This document shows positions 35,571 to 43,980 of a DNA stretch of 64,000 nt, in pieces. Position numbers and translations under genes: made by a program. The notes below the pieces were generated by a model that was not told the origin of the DNA, did no database searches, and saw only the letters and a program-made list of their open reading frames with translations. Every line of letters begins with the position of its first letter. The first letter of the stretch is position 1. The DNA is from Pseudooceanicola sp. (GTDB taxonomy: Bacteria > Pseudomonadota > Alphaproteobacteria > Rhodobacterales > Rhodobacteraceae): positions 1 through 64,000 of the forward strand of contig NZ_JARGNH010000014.1 in the NCBI RefSeq assembly GCF_029213205.1. Direction: 5' to 3'.

Positions 35571-35864
35571 ATGTCGCGCCGCTGCGAACTGACCGGTAAA
35601 GGCCCGATGACGGGCAACAATGTCAGCCATGCCAAAAACAGAACCCGCCGCCGGTTCCTGCCGAACCTGAACGACGTCTCGCTGCGTTCGGAGGCCTTGG
35701 GCCGCACCGTCAAGCTGCGGATCTGCGCCGCCGCGCTGCGCACCGTCGATCACCGCGGTGGGCTGGACAAGTTTCTGGCCAAGGCCAAAGACACTGAACT
35801 TTCCGCCGCCGCGCTGAAAGTGAAGAAAGAGATCGCCAAGCTGCAGGCCGCACCCGCCGCCTGA
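35571..35864 (+). CDS. rpmB: 50S ribosomal protein L28
   Basis: This 97-residue ribosomal protein begins [20 protein letters not shown], with the basic stretch [12 protein letters not shown] and the [20 protein letters not shown] segment, all standard for bacterial L28. It stands alone with its own candidate promoter and a following terminator. Confidence 0.97.
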   Translation: MSRRCELTGKGPMTGNNVSHAKNRTRRRFLPNLNDVSLRSEALGRTVKLRICAAALRTVDHRGGLDKFLAKAKDTELSAAALKVKKEIAKLQAAPAA

Positions 35865-35889
35865 GGCCGATGCCGATCCCGGACTTGAG

Positions 35890-35922
35890 CAGCCCCGTGC
35901 CGATCGGCCGGGGCTGTTTCCA
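35890..35922 (+). terminator. rpmB terminator
   Basis: CAGCCCC pairs with GGGGCTG, with further pairing inside (GCCGATCGGC), followed by TTTCC. It lies 26 bases after the rpmB stop codon. Confidence 0.65.
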
Positions 35923-35965
35923 TTTGTCGCGTGACCCTGACCGGCCAAACCCGTAAAACCGGCGC

Positions 35966-36310
35966 ATGCTTCTGCGCCCTGCCTTTGCCCTGCTGCTTGT
36001 CGCGCTCCTGACCCTGACCGGTCAGGCGGCGGCAATTGCGCGCGGCCAGCCTGGCGCCGCGGGCTGGGCCGAGCTCTGCACCGGCAGCGGCCCCGTCATG
36101 GTGGCGCTCGATTCCGCCGGGCAACCGATCGGCCCGGCGCATCTCTGCCCCGACAATGCCTTTCTGCTGCTGCAGGCGATCGCCGTGCAAGCGCCGGTCA
36201 TTGTCCCGCTCGACAGCCAGCGCCGGATCTTTCTGGCACTCGACATAATCACCGCCCACACGCCAGCAGCAGAGGCGCCCAGCGCCCGGGGGCCGCCTGT
36301 CCTGTCCTGA
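35966..36310 (+). CDS. small secreted protein, possibly DUF2946-like
   Basis: This 114-residue protein has an N-terminal signal peptide (MLLRPAFALLLVALLTLTGQAAA). The mature part has the pattern LCTGSGPVMVALDSAGQPIGPAHLCPDN, reminiscent of DUF2946-type proteins, which often sit beside copper-handling genes. Here only one Cys remains in the distal motif. It precedes the PCu(A)C chaperone by 60 bases, so a role in periplasmic copper handling is plausible but not shown. Confidence 0.65.
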   Translation: MLLRPAFALLLVALLTLTGQAAAIARGQPGAAGWAELCTGSGPVMVALDSAGQPIGPAHLCPDNAFLLLQAIAVQAPVIVPLDSQRRIFLALDIITAHTPAAEAPSARGPPVLS

Positions 36311-36339
36311 ACGACCATCGAATTCGCCTCTCAGGCACA

Positions 36340-36362
36340 GACAAACAGACAGACAGACAGGA
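36340..36362. repeat. tetranucleotide (CAGA/ACAG) microsatellite in the copper-chaperone leader
   Basis: AGACAAACAGACAGACAGACAGG holds about four consecutive ACAG units ending some ten bases before the next start codon. The last unit merges with the probable ribosome site (CAGGA). Confidence 0.8.
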
Positions 36363-36370
36363 CTGATCAC

Positions 36371-36889
36371 ATGCCAATTCGCCATTTGAAACGCACCGCA
36401 CTTGCCGTGGCGCTGGTGCTGACCCCGCTTTCCGCCCTGGCCGGGGATATCCAGGTCGAGGGCGCCTATGCCCGCGCCTCCTCAGCCATGGCCAAATCCG
36501 GCGCCGCCTTCATGACCCTTCACAATTCCGGCAGCGCCGATGATCGCCTGATCGACGCGCGCTCCGACATTGCCCAGCGGGTCGAATTGCACACCCATAT
36601 CGACGCCGGCAACGGGGTGATGCAGATGCGCCAAGACGAGGATGGCTTTCCGCTGCCCGCCGGAGGCGATGCCAAGCTGGCCCGCGGCGGCGACCATGTC
36701 ATGTTCATGGGGCTGAACCGGCCGATGAATCAGGGCGACATGATCACCGTCACCCTGGTGTTTGAGAAATCCGGCGAAATGACCGTCGAGATCCCCGTCG
36801 ATCTGAACCGCAAGCCGGATGCCGCAATGGGCATGGGTCATGGCAAGATGGGCAACGGCAACATGCAGCACGGCAAGATGTCGGATTGA
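36371..36889 (+). CDS. periplasmic copper chaperone PCu(A)C
   Basis: This 172-residue secreted protein has a signal peptide (residues 1-24, ending SALAGD). The copper-binding motif H...M...H-x-M is present: ELHTHIDAGNGVMQM and GGDHVMFMGL. The C-terminal tail adds a Met/His-rich extension (MGMGHGKMGNGNMQHGKM) that likely supplies extra copper ligands. PCu(A)C delivers Cu(I) to the CuA or CuB centre of cytochrome oxidase. A short-repeat tract in its leader could tune translation. Confidence 0.92.
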   Translation: MPIRHLKRTALAVALVLTPLSALAGDIQVEGAYARASSAMAKSGAAFMTLHNSGSADDRLIDARSDIAQRVELHTHIDAGNGVMQMRQDEDGFPLPAGGDAKLARGGDHVMFMGLNRPMNQGDMITVTLVFEKSGEMTVEIPVDLNRKPDAAMGMGHGKMGNGNMQHGKMSD

Positions 36890-36909
36890 GCCGGTTGCCA
36901 GCCGCGCGC

Positions 36910-38571
36910 CTAGCGGGCGCGCAGGCTGGTGATCGTGGCGCTGGGTGACAGCGCCTCGGGGTCGAGGATCAGATGCAGGATCGCCGGTTTGCCACTGGCT
37001 TGCGCCTCGGCAAAGGCGGCGGCGAAATCCTCGGCCCGTTCCACCCGCTTGCCAAAGCCGCCATAGGCCTGCGCCAGGGCCGCGAAATCGGGATTGGTCA
37101 GGGAGGTGGCCTTGATGCGGGTAGGGAATTCACGCTCCTGGTGCATCCGGATGGTGCCATAGATGCCATTGTCGACCAGCACCACGATCACCGGGATGTC
37201 ATGATGCATACAGGTGGCAAATTCCTGCCCGGTCATCATGAAATCGCCGTCCCCCGCCAAGCAGACCACGGTCCGCTCGGGATGGGCACGTTTCGCAGCG
37301 ACAGCGGCGGGAAAGCCATAGCCCATCGAGCCGCTGGTCGGCGCCAGATGGGTGTTGAAGCGGCGGAAGCGGTAAAACCGGTTCAGCCAGATCGCGAAAT
37401 TGCCAGCCCCGTTGGTCAGGATCGCGTCGTCGGGCAGCTGATCGCGCATCCAGCACAGCACCTCGCCCATTTGCAGCGCCCCGGGGTTGGGCTCGGCGGT
37501 CTCTGACCAGTCGAGATAGGCGGCGCGGGCCGCGGCCACCCATTCGCCCTGATGCGGCGCTTCGGGCGCCAGCCCGTCAAGCGACGGCGCCATGCCCCGG
37601 GGGGTGGCGTTGATGCCGAGGGCGGGCTGATAGACCCGACCGATCTCATCCGCATCGGCATGGATATGCACCAGGGTCTGGTCGCCCGAGGGGATCGGCA
37701 GCAGGCTGTAGCTCTGCGAGGAAATTTCGGACATCCGGCTGTTCATCACCAGCACCAGATCGGCCTCGGTGATCGCCTTGAGCAGCTGCGGATTGGCGCC
37801 AAGGCTGAGGTCGCCGGCGTAATTGGGATGCTGTGCCGGCAACATCCCGGCGCGGCGGAACGCGGCGGCAAAGGGGATCGCATAGCGCTCGCAGAGCCCG
37901 GTGAAACTCTCCACCGCAGCGCTGTCCCAGCGCGAACCGCCGAAAATGGCGAAGGGGCGTTTGGCCCCGGCCAGCAGATCGCCGAGCCGGGCCACATCGG
38001 CGCCGGTCGGCGCCGTCTCGACCGGGGTGACCCGCGCCGCATCGGCGACGCTGACCACATCGTCGAGCATGTCTTCGGGCAGCGCCACCACCACCGGGCC
38101 GGGACGGCCCTGCATCGCGACGCGAAAGGCGCGGGCGACCAGCTCCGGGATCCGGGCGGCATCGTCGATTTCCACCACCCATTTGGCGACGGAGCCAAAG
38201 ACCGCGCTGTAATCCAGTTCCTGAAACGCCTCGCGGTGTTTCATGCCGCGCGCGACCTGGCCGACAAACAGGATCATCGGGGTCGAGTCCTGCGCCGCCA
38301 CATGCACGCCAGCGGCGGCATTGGTGGCGCCGGGGCCACGGGTGACAAAGCAGATGCCGGGCCGCCCGGTCAGCTTGCCCCAGCCTTCGGCGATCATCGC
38401 AGCCCCCCCCTCCTGGCGGCAGGTGAGCAGATCGACACCGGAGTCGATCAGCGCGTCCAGCACGCTGAGATAGCTCTCGCCAGGCACGCAAGACGCATGG
38501 CTGACGCCCTGGGCGCTGAGCTGGTCGACCAGCACCCTTGCACCGGTGCGTTCGCTGAGAATTGTGGACAT
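36910..38571 (-). CDS. thiamine pyrophosphate-dependent enzyme, acetolactate synthase large-subunit-like
   Basis: This 553-residue protein has the three domains of the acetolactate synthase/pyruvate oxidase family: an N-terminal PYR domain with the activating Glu in TCRQEGGAAMIAEG, a central domain and a C-terminal PP domain with the TPP/Mg motif GDGDFMMTGQEFATCMHHDI...VDNGIYG. The start at 38571 has AGGAG upstream. No small regulatory subunit is nearby, which argues for a catabolic 2-oxoacid decarboxylase/carboligase rather than branched-chain biosynthesis. It follows the choline transporter genes on the same strand, separated by repeat copy E. Substrate unknown. Confidence 0.88.
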   Translation of the reverse strand: MSTILSERTGARVLVDQLSAQGVSHASCVPGESYLSVLDALIDSGVDLLTCRQEGGAAMIAEGWGKLTGRPGICFVTRGPGATNAAAGVHVAAQDSTPMILFVGQVARGMKHREAFQELDYSAVFGSVAKWVVEIDDAARIPELVARAFRVAMQGRPGPVVVALPEDMLDDVVSVADAARVTPVETAPTGADVARLGDLLAGAKRPFAIFGGSRWDSAAVESFTGLCERYAIPFAAAFRRAGMLPAQHPNYAGDLSLGANPQLLKAITEADLVLVMNSRMSEISSQSYSLLPIPSGDQTLVHIHADADEIGRVYQPALGINATPRGMAPSLDGLAPEAPHQGEWVAAARAAYLDWSETAEPNPGALQMGEVLCWMRDQLPDDAILTNGAGNFAIWLNRFYRFRRFNTHLAPTSGSMGYGFPAAVAAKRAHPERTVVCLAGDGDFMMTGQEFATCMHHDIPVIVVLVDNGIYGTIRMHQEREFPTRIKATSLTNPDFAALAQAYGGFGKRVERAEDFAAAFAEAQASGKPAILHLILDPEALSPSATITSLRAR

Positions 38572-38622
38572 GTTGGGCTCCTGTGTTCGGCGGCAGTGTT
38601 GCGGATTCGGACGGCAAGGGAA

Positions 38623-38682
38623 AGGGGGCGCGGCCCCCTCGGCCTGCGGCCTCACCCCCGGGATATTTCGGACCAGAGGAAG
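38623..38682 (+). repeat. dispersed intergenic repeat, copy E
   Basis: Hairpin AGGGGGCGCGGCCCCCT and a second small hairpin GGCCTGCGGCC are followed by TCACCCCCGGGATATTT, CGGACCAGAGGAAG. It lies between choV and the TPP enzyme gene. Confidence 0.75.
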
Positions 38683-38695
38683 CGGGGGGCGCGGA

Positions 38696-39727
38696 TTAGC
38701 GGGCCAGGGCGGTGACGATATCCTGGGCGGTGATCTGGCCGATGATGGCACCGCCCGCCTGCACCGCCAGCGGGCCCGGCGCGGCGGCAAGGGCGGTGAT
38801 GGCGTCGGTCAGCGGTGCGTCGGCGGCGATGGCGGCGGCGAGGGTGATGGCCGCCGGGGTCTTTGGCGGTGTGGCGGACATCGCATCCCGCGCGGTCAGC
38901 ACCGCCAGCGGGTTCATATGGGCGACAAAATCGGCCACATGCGTGGTCGCCGGGCGGGCGATGATCTCGGCCGGGGTGCCGCATTGCACGATCCGCCCGC
39001 CATCGAGGATCGCGATCCGGTCGCCGAGCTTGAACGCCTCGTCGAGGTCATGGCTGACAAACAGGATGCTGCGCCGCAGCTGGGTTTGTACCTCAAGCAA
39101 CTCGTCCTGCAAGCGGCTGCGGATCAGCGGATCGAGGGCCGAGAACGGTTCGTCCATCAACAGCACCGGCGCATCGGTGACAAAGGCCCGGGCCAGACCG
39201 ACGCGCTGCTGCATACCGCCCGACAATTCCGAGATCTTGCGATCGGCCCAGTCGCCGAGCCCGACCAGGGCCAGCTTTTCCTCGGCCCGCCGGTCGCGTT
39301 CGGCCCGGTCAAGCCCGGCCAGTTCCAGCCCCAGACCGACATTGTCGCGCACATTGCGCCAGGGCAGCAGGCCGAAATGCTGAAACACCATGGCGACGCA
39401 ATCGCGGCGCAGATGCAGCAGCGCCTCGGGCCCGGCATCGGGCAGTTGGCAGGACCAATCGCCATCGCGCACCGTGACCCGGCCACGGCTGATCGGGGTC
39501 AGCCCGTTCACCGCCCTGAGCAGCGTCGATTTGCCCGATCCCGACAGCCCCATCAACACCAGGATTTCGCCCCGCTTCAGGGTCAGCGAGCAATCATGCA
39601 CCCCCAGCACCTGCCCGGTCTCTGCCTGCACCTCTTCCCGCGACAGACCCTGGTCGATCAGCGGCAGCGCCGCCTCGGGGCGTGGCCCGAACACCACCGA
39701 GACCTTGTCAAAGATCACCGCGCTCAT
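38696..39727 (-). CDS. choV: choline ABC transporter ATP-binding protein
   Basis: This 343-residue ATPase belongs to the quaternary-amine importer family. An N-terminal segment (FGPRPEAALPLIDQGLSREE) characteristic of ChoV/ProV proteins precedes Walker A (GLSGSGKST). The Q-loop (VFQHFGLLPWRNV), signature ELSGGMQQRVGLARAF, Walker B (VLLMDEPFSALDP) and H-loop (VSHDLDEAF) follow. The C-terminal part (about residues 285-343) looks like a shortened CBS-type region. The start overlaps the choW 3' end by four bases. Confidence 0.92.
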   Translation of the reverse strand: MSAVIFDKVSVVFGPRPEAALPLIDQGLSREEVQAETGQVLGVHDCSLTLKRGEILVLMGLSGSGKSTLLRAVNGLTPISRGRVTVRDGDWSCQLPDAGPEALLHLRRDCVAMVFQHFGLLPWRNVRDNVGLGLELAGLDRAERDRRAEEKLALVGLGDWADRKISELSGGMQQRVGLARAFVTDAPVLLMDEPFSALDPLIRSRLQDELLEVQTQLRRSILFVSHDLDEAFKLGDRIAILDGGRIVQCGTPAEIIARPATTHVADFVAHMNPLAVLTARDAMSATPPKTPAAITLAAAIAADAPLTDAITALAAAPGPLAVQAGGAIIGQITAQDIVTALAR

Positions 39728-40602
39728 TTGCGCCCCCTGCCCCGTACCCGCAGCATCCGGTCGAGCACGATGGCCACCACCACGATGACAAAGCCGCTTT
39801 CAAAGCCAAGCGCGGTGTTCACCTGGTTGAGCGCCCGCACCACCGGCACCCCGAGCCCGTCAGCCCCGACCAACGCCGCGATCACCACCATCGACAGCGA
39901 CAGCATGATCGTCTGGTTCAGCCCGGCCATGATCTGGGGCAGCGCGAAGGGCAATTCGATCTTCCAGAGTGTCTGACCCGGGGTGGCGCCAAAGGCGGCG
40001 GCGGTTTCAAGCAGCGGTTTCGGGGTCGAGGACACCCCGAGATGGGTCAGCCGGATCGGCGCCGGCAGCACAAAGATCACCGTGGCAATCAGCCCGGGCA
40101 CCATACCGATGCCAAAGAACACGATCGCCGGGATCAGGTAGACAAAGGTCGGCAGGGTCTGCATCAGGTCGAGCACCGGCTGCATCCAGGCATAGGCGCG
40201 CGGGCGATGCGCGGCGGCGATGCCAAGGGGCACGCCGATGCCCATGCAGACCAGGCAGGCCGACATCACCAGGGTCAGGCTCTCGGTCATTTCCTCCCAG
40301 TACCCCTGGTTGAGGATAAAGAGGAACCCGGCAGCCACCAGCAGGCAGGTCTGCCAGCGGCGTTGCAGCCCCCAGGTGAGCGCGGTGAACAGGGCGATGA
40401 TGATCAGCGGATGCGGGGTTTGCAGCGCCCAGAGCAACCCGTCGATCAGCGATTCCAGCGCATCCGCCAGCGCGTCAAAGGCAAAGCCGCCCTTGTGCTC
40501 CAGCCAGTCGAACCCGGCCCCGGCCCATTTGCCGACCGGGATCTTGGTGTCGGTCAACCAGCCGAGCATGGTGCGCCAGCTGTCGGGGCAACCATTGGCC
40601 AT
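39724..40602 (-). CDS. choW: choline ABC transporter permease
   Basis: This 292-residue inner-membrane permease of the OpuAB/ProW class carries LTDTKIPVGKWAGAGFDWL at the N-terminus and six to seven hydrophobic helices. Its coupling loop near residue 200 reads ETAAAFGATPGQTLWKIELP. The ATG at 40602 has AGGGG upstream; an internal ATG at 40569 also fits the family start but lacks a ribosome site. It lies between choX and choV in one operon. Confidence 0.9.
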   Translation of the reverse strand: MANGCPDSWRTMLGWLTDTKIPVGKWAGAGFDWLEHKGGFAFDALADALESLIDGLLWALQTPHPLIIIALFTALTWGLQRRWQTCLLVAAGFLFILNQGYWEEMTESLTLVMSACLVCMGIGVPLGIAAAHRPRAYAWMQPVLDLMQTLPTFVYLIPAIVFFGIGMVPGLIATVIFVLPAPIRLTHLGVSSTPKPLLETAAAFGATPGQTLWKIELPFALPQIMAGLNQTIMLSLSMVVIAALVGADGLGVPVVRALNQVNTALGFESGFVIVVVAIVLDRMLRVRGRGRK

Positions 40603-40667
40603 TGCGACGCCCCTGGCCGCCGCAATGCGCACGGCGGCCAGGGGCGCGAACGGCTCCGCATCGGCAT

Positions 40668-41591
40668 TTACTCGAAGCTGGCCGTCAGCGCCGCGACGGC
40701 GTCGCCGCCCGCCTCGGTCGTCACCCCGTCCAGCCAGACTATCCAGACCTCGGGATGCGCCTTCAGCCAGGCTTCTGCCGCCTTTTCAGGGTCGCTGCCA
40801 TCGTCGAGGATGGCGCCCATGATCTCGTTCTCCATCGCCAGGGTGAAGGAAAGATTGCCGAGGAAGGCGCCGAGATTGGGGCATTCGCCCGCCAGCCCCT
40901 TGCGGGTGTTGGTGAACACTGTCGCACCGCCCAGATTGGGGCCAAAGAAATCATCACCGCCTTGCAGATAGGTCAGATCGAAATTGGCGTTCATCGGATG
41001 CGGTTCCCAGCCCAGGAACACCACCGGCTCGCCCTTTTCGGTTGCGCGTTTCACCTGCGCCAGCATCCCCTGTTCCGAGCTTTCGACCACCTCGAACCCG
41101 GTCAGGCCAAAGGCATTGCCATTGATCATGTCGAGGATCAGCCGGTTGCCGTCATTGCCCGGCTCGATGCCATAGATCTTGCCTTCAAGCGCGTCCTTGT
41201 GAGCGGCGATATCGGCGAAATTGCCGATCCCGAGGTCGGCGGCGACGCGATTGACCGCCAGGGTGTATTTCGCGCCTTCCAGATTGGCGCGCAGGGTTTC
41301 GACGCTGCCATTGTCGCGATAGGGGGCGATATCAGCTTCCATCGTCGGCATCCAATTGCCGAGAAACACGTCGATATCGCCCTGCGACATCGCGGTGTAG
41401 GTGACCGGAACCGACAGCAGCTTGGTGTCGGTTTCATAGCCCAGCGCCTTGAGCACCCGCGTCGAGGCGGCGGTGGTGGCCGTGATATCGGTCCAGCCGA
41501 CATCAGAGAACACCACCTTGTCGCAATCGGCCCAGGCCGCGCCGGTGCTGATCCCAAATGCCAGCACACTCACCAAACCCTGTTTCATCAT
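40668..41591 (-). CDS. choX: choline-binding periplasmic protein
   Basis: This 307-residue secreted protein has a signal peptide (to about residue 21, AAWADCD). The choline aromatic box known from ChoX is fully present: Trp and Asp in DVGWTDI, Trp in LGNWMPT, Tyr in GAKYTLAVN, Asn in GIEPGNDGNR and Trp in LGWEPHPMN. Choline (or acetylcholine) import is therefore well supported, and a switch to a phosphonate analogue is not indicated. It is the first gene of choXWV. No bet genes are in the window, so choline may be oxidised elsewhere. Confidence 0.94.
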   Translation of the reverse strand: MMKQGLVSVLAFGISTGAAWADCDKVVFSDVGWTDITATTAASTRVLKALGYETDTKLLSVPVTYTAMSQGDIDVFLGNWMPTMEADIAPYRDNGSVETLRANLEGAKYTLAVNRVAADLGIGNFADIAAHKDALEGKIYGIEPGNDGNRLILDMINGNAFGLTGFEVVESSEQGMLAQVKRATEKGEPVVFLGWEPHPMNANFDLTYLQGGDDFFGPNLGGATVFTNTRKGLAGECPNLGAFLGNLSFTLAMENEIMGAILDDGSDPEKAAEAWLKAHPEVWIVWLDGVTTEAGGDAVAALTASFE

Positions 41592-41760
41592 CCCATACTT
41601 CCCCTGTTCGCTGCGCCGCGCTGGCCGCGTGTCTGATTGATTGACCAGGGGGCCCGATCTTCAGGCCCCGGCTGGTCATATTCCGGTTACCCTAGAGTAA
41701 GCCGTGGATATGTCGAAGACAAACCGCTGAATCGGGCCGGATGGTCGCAGGCGCGCGCCC

Positions 41761-42651
41761 CTATCCAGGCGCCATCGCCGGGTCACTCTCCGCCGCCAGC
41801 GCCATGTCGAGAAAGGCACGGATCACCCGGACCTCGCGACGCTGGTCGAGATAGACCACCGCCTCCTCCATCGTCAAACCGTCCGGCGGGGTCAGCGGCA
41901 GCGCCACCAATCGCGTGTCCGAGCCGAATTCCGCCCGGCTGACAAAGCCGACACCGCCGCCCGCCGCCACGATTTCGCGCACCGCCTCGCGGCCCTCTGC
42001 CTCGATCGCCGGGCGCAGGGTCAGCCCGGCGGCGCGGGCGGCGGCGAGCAGTTTGGCGCGGGTCTTGGACCCCGCCTCGCGCAGCACCAGCGGCTGGTTC
42101 ACCAGCTCGGCCAACGGCAAGTCCTGACGCCTGGCCAGCGGGGAATCGCGGCTGACAAAGGCAACAATCGGCGCCGCCGAAAGGATCGTCCCGGTCAGCC
42201 CGGCGGCATCCGGCATCGCGCCCATCACCCCGACATCGGCGGCATAGGATTTCAGCGCCGCCACCACCTGATCGGAATTGCCCGACGACAGGGTGATCCG
42301 CACCCCCGGGTAACGGGCGCGAAACGCGGCCAGGCTGCGCAGCAGGTGGTGCGGCGCGTCGGCCATGATCCGCAGATGCCCGGTTCTGAGCGACCGGTTC
42401 TGCGACAAATATTCGCCCGCCTCCTGCTCGGCCTCGAACATGCGCCGGGTGATGCGCAGCAAATCCTCACCGGCGGCGGTCACTGTCACCTGCCTGTGAC
42501 CTCGATCAAAGAGAAGCAGGTCATAGGCCTGTTCCAATTGCCGGACCTGATCAGACAGCGCCGGTTGCGTCAGGTTCAACACCGCTGCGGCACGCGAGAA
42601 GCCGCCGCAGATGGCCACATGATGAAAGGCACGCAGCTGGGCGTAACGCAT
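41761..42651 (-). CDS. LysR-family regulator, probably of phnWAY
   Basis: This 296-residue LysR-type regulator has an N-terminal winged helix-turn-helix (FSRAAAVLNLTQPALSDQVRQLE, residues 17-39) and a periplasmic-binding-protein-like effector domain from about residue 90. It diverges from phnW with 111 bases between the start codons, and that gap contains a T-N11-A dyad. The usual LysR logic is activation of the divergent operon with 2-aminoethylphosphonate or an intermediate as coinducer, plus autorepression. Confidence 0.92.
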   Translation of the reverse strand: MRYAQLRAFHHVAICGGFSRAAAVLNLTQPALSDQVRQLEQAYDLLLFDRGHRQVTVTAAGEDLLRITRRMFEAEQEAGEYLSQNRSLRTGHLRIMADAPHHLLRSLAAFRARYPGVRITLSSGNSDQVVAALKSYAADVGVMGAMPDAAGLTGTILSAAPIVAFVSRDSPLARRQDLPLAELVNQPLVLREAGSKTRAKLLAAARAAGLTLRPAIEAEGREAVREIVAAGGGVGFVSRAEFGSDTRLVALPLTPPDGLTMEEAVVYLDQRREVRVIRAFLDMALAAESDPAMAPG

Positions 42652-42662
42652 CGGAGATATCC

Positions 42663-42677
42663 ATAAGTCAGACTGAT
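42663..42677. promoter_or_regulatory. candidate LysR box (T-N11-A dyad) upstream of phnW
   Basis: ATAAGTCAGACTGAT is a dyad with five of six arm pairs matching and the T-N11-A spacing of LysR sites. It lies 12 bases upstream of the regulator start and about 85 bases from phnW. Confidence 0.5.
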
Positions 42678-42683
42678 GTATTT

Positions 42684-42698
42684 ATCGTAACAAACGAT
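42684..42698. promoter_or_regulatory. perfect inverted repeat in the lysR-phnW gap
   Basis: ATCGT-AACAA-ACGAT is a perfect five-base inverted repeat just downstream (phnW side) of the candidate LysR box. It could be the activation-site half of the LysR operator or overlap the phnW promoter. Confidence 0.4.
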
Positions 42699-42762
42699 TT
42701 CCCATATGGCAAAGCCTCTGCCATCCTGACTCCAGCGCCCTGTCGCGCCCGAGCGAGCTGCC

Positions 42763-43965
42763 ATGCCCCATCCCTTGCCCCCGACCGCCAAGATGCCACC
42801 TGCACGAATCGCCGACCCTGCCAGCGGCGCGCCGTTTCTGCTGACCCCCGGGCCGCTGACCACCTCGGCCGAGGTCAAGCGCGCGATGTTGCGCGACTGG
42901 GGGTCCTGGGACGATGATTTCCGCGCGATGACCGCCGAGATGCGCCAACGGCTGCTGGCGATTGCCGGTGACCGGGGCGATTACGACTGCGTGCCGATGC
43001 AGGGCTCGGGGTCGTTCTGTGTCGAGGCGATGCTGGGCAGTTTCGTGCCGCGTGACGGCAAGGTTCTGGTGCTGGCCAATGGCGCCTACGGGCTGCGCGC
43101 GGCGCAGACGCTCGCCTATCTGGGGCGCGGCTGCAGCCTGATCGACAAGGGCGATTACCTGCCACCGCGCGGTGCCGAGGTCAGCGCCGCCTTGGCCGCC
43201 GATCCGGCGATCACCCATGTGCTGGCGATCCATTGCGAAACCTCATCAGGGATCCTGAACCCGCTGGCGGAAATCGCTGAGGTGACGGCGCAGGCGGGGC
43301 GCGAATTGCTGGTCGACAGCATGTCGGCCTTTGGCGCGCTGCCGCTGGATGTGACCGAAATCCAGGTCGAGGCGTTTGTCTCGTCCGCCAATAAATGCAT
43401 CGAGGGCGTGCCCGGCTTCGGCTTTGTCATTGCCCGCAAATCCACCCTGGCGGCGGCCAAAGGCAACAGCCATTCGCTGGCGCTGGACCTCTATGCGCAA
43501 TGGCAGGTGATGAACACCACCGGCCAGTGGCGCTTTACCCCGCCGACCCATGCCGTCGCCGCCTTTCTGACCGCGCTCAGGGCGCATGAGGCCGAAGGCG
43601 GGGCGTCAGCGCGACTGGCCCGCTACACCAACAACCGCGATATCGTGGTCGCCGGAATGCGCGCCATCGGCTTTGAAACCTTGCTCGACGATGCCTGGCT
43701 CAGCCCGATCATCGTCACCTTCTTTTGCCCCGCCGATCCCGCCTTTGACTTCGCGCGGTTCTACGCCGCGATGAAGGCGCGCGGGTTCATCATCTACCCT
43801 GGCAAGCTGACCGTCGCCGAAAGCTTCCGCATCGGTTGTATCGGCCAGATGGACGGGGACATCATGCTGCGCGCCGCCGCCGCCGAGGCGCTGGCCGAAC
43901 TCGACGTCCGCTCGGCCGCCCCGCCCGAGGCCGCAAAGGCCGCCCGCGCCCAACTTGTCGCCTAA
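42763..43965 (+). CDS. phnW: 2-aminoethylphosphonate:pyruvate transaminase
   Basis: This 400-residue class V PLP enzyme converts 2-aminoethylphosphonate plus pyruvate to phosphonoacetaldehyde plus alanine. Family features include [42 protein letters not shown] and the PLP lysine in [15 protein letters not shown], followed by the C-terminal GCIGQM. About 25 extra residues precede the conserved start, which may reflect a later true start. It is the first gene of phnW-phnA-phnY and is divergent from the LysR regulator. Confidence 0.95.
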   Translation: MPHPLPPTAKMPPARIADPASGAPFLLTPGPLTTSAEVKRAMLRDWGSWDDDFRAMTAEMRQRLLAIAGDRGDYDCVPMQGSGSFCVEAMLGSFVPRDGKVLVLANGAYGLRAAQTLAYLGRGCSLIDKGDYLPPRGAEVSAALAADPAITHVLAIHCETSSGILNPLAEIAEVTAQAGRELLVDSMSAFGALPLDVTEIQVEAFVSSANKCIEGVPGFGFVIARKSTLAAAKGNSHSLALDLYAQWQVMNTTGQWRFTPPTHAVAAFLTALRAHEAEGGASARLARYTNNRDIVVAGMRAIGFETLLDDAWLSPIIVTFFCPADPAFDFARFYAAMKARGFIIYPGKLTVAESFRIGCIGQMDGDIMLRAAAAEALAELDVRSAAPPEAAKAARAQLVA

Positions 43966-43980
43966 TCTGAAAGGATTCCG

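Noticed and set aside
36910-38571. TPP enzyme as phosphonopyruvate decarboxylase of a phosphonate biosynthesis route
   Set aside because: Its length and domain order fit the three-domain acetolactate synthase family, and no phosphoenolpyruvate mutase gene is present.
40668-41591. ChoX homologue redirected to a phosphonate analogue of choline because of the phn genes next door
   Set aside because: All residues of the known choline pocket, including the Asp that contacts the hydroxyl, are present, so plain choline binding is the simplest reading.
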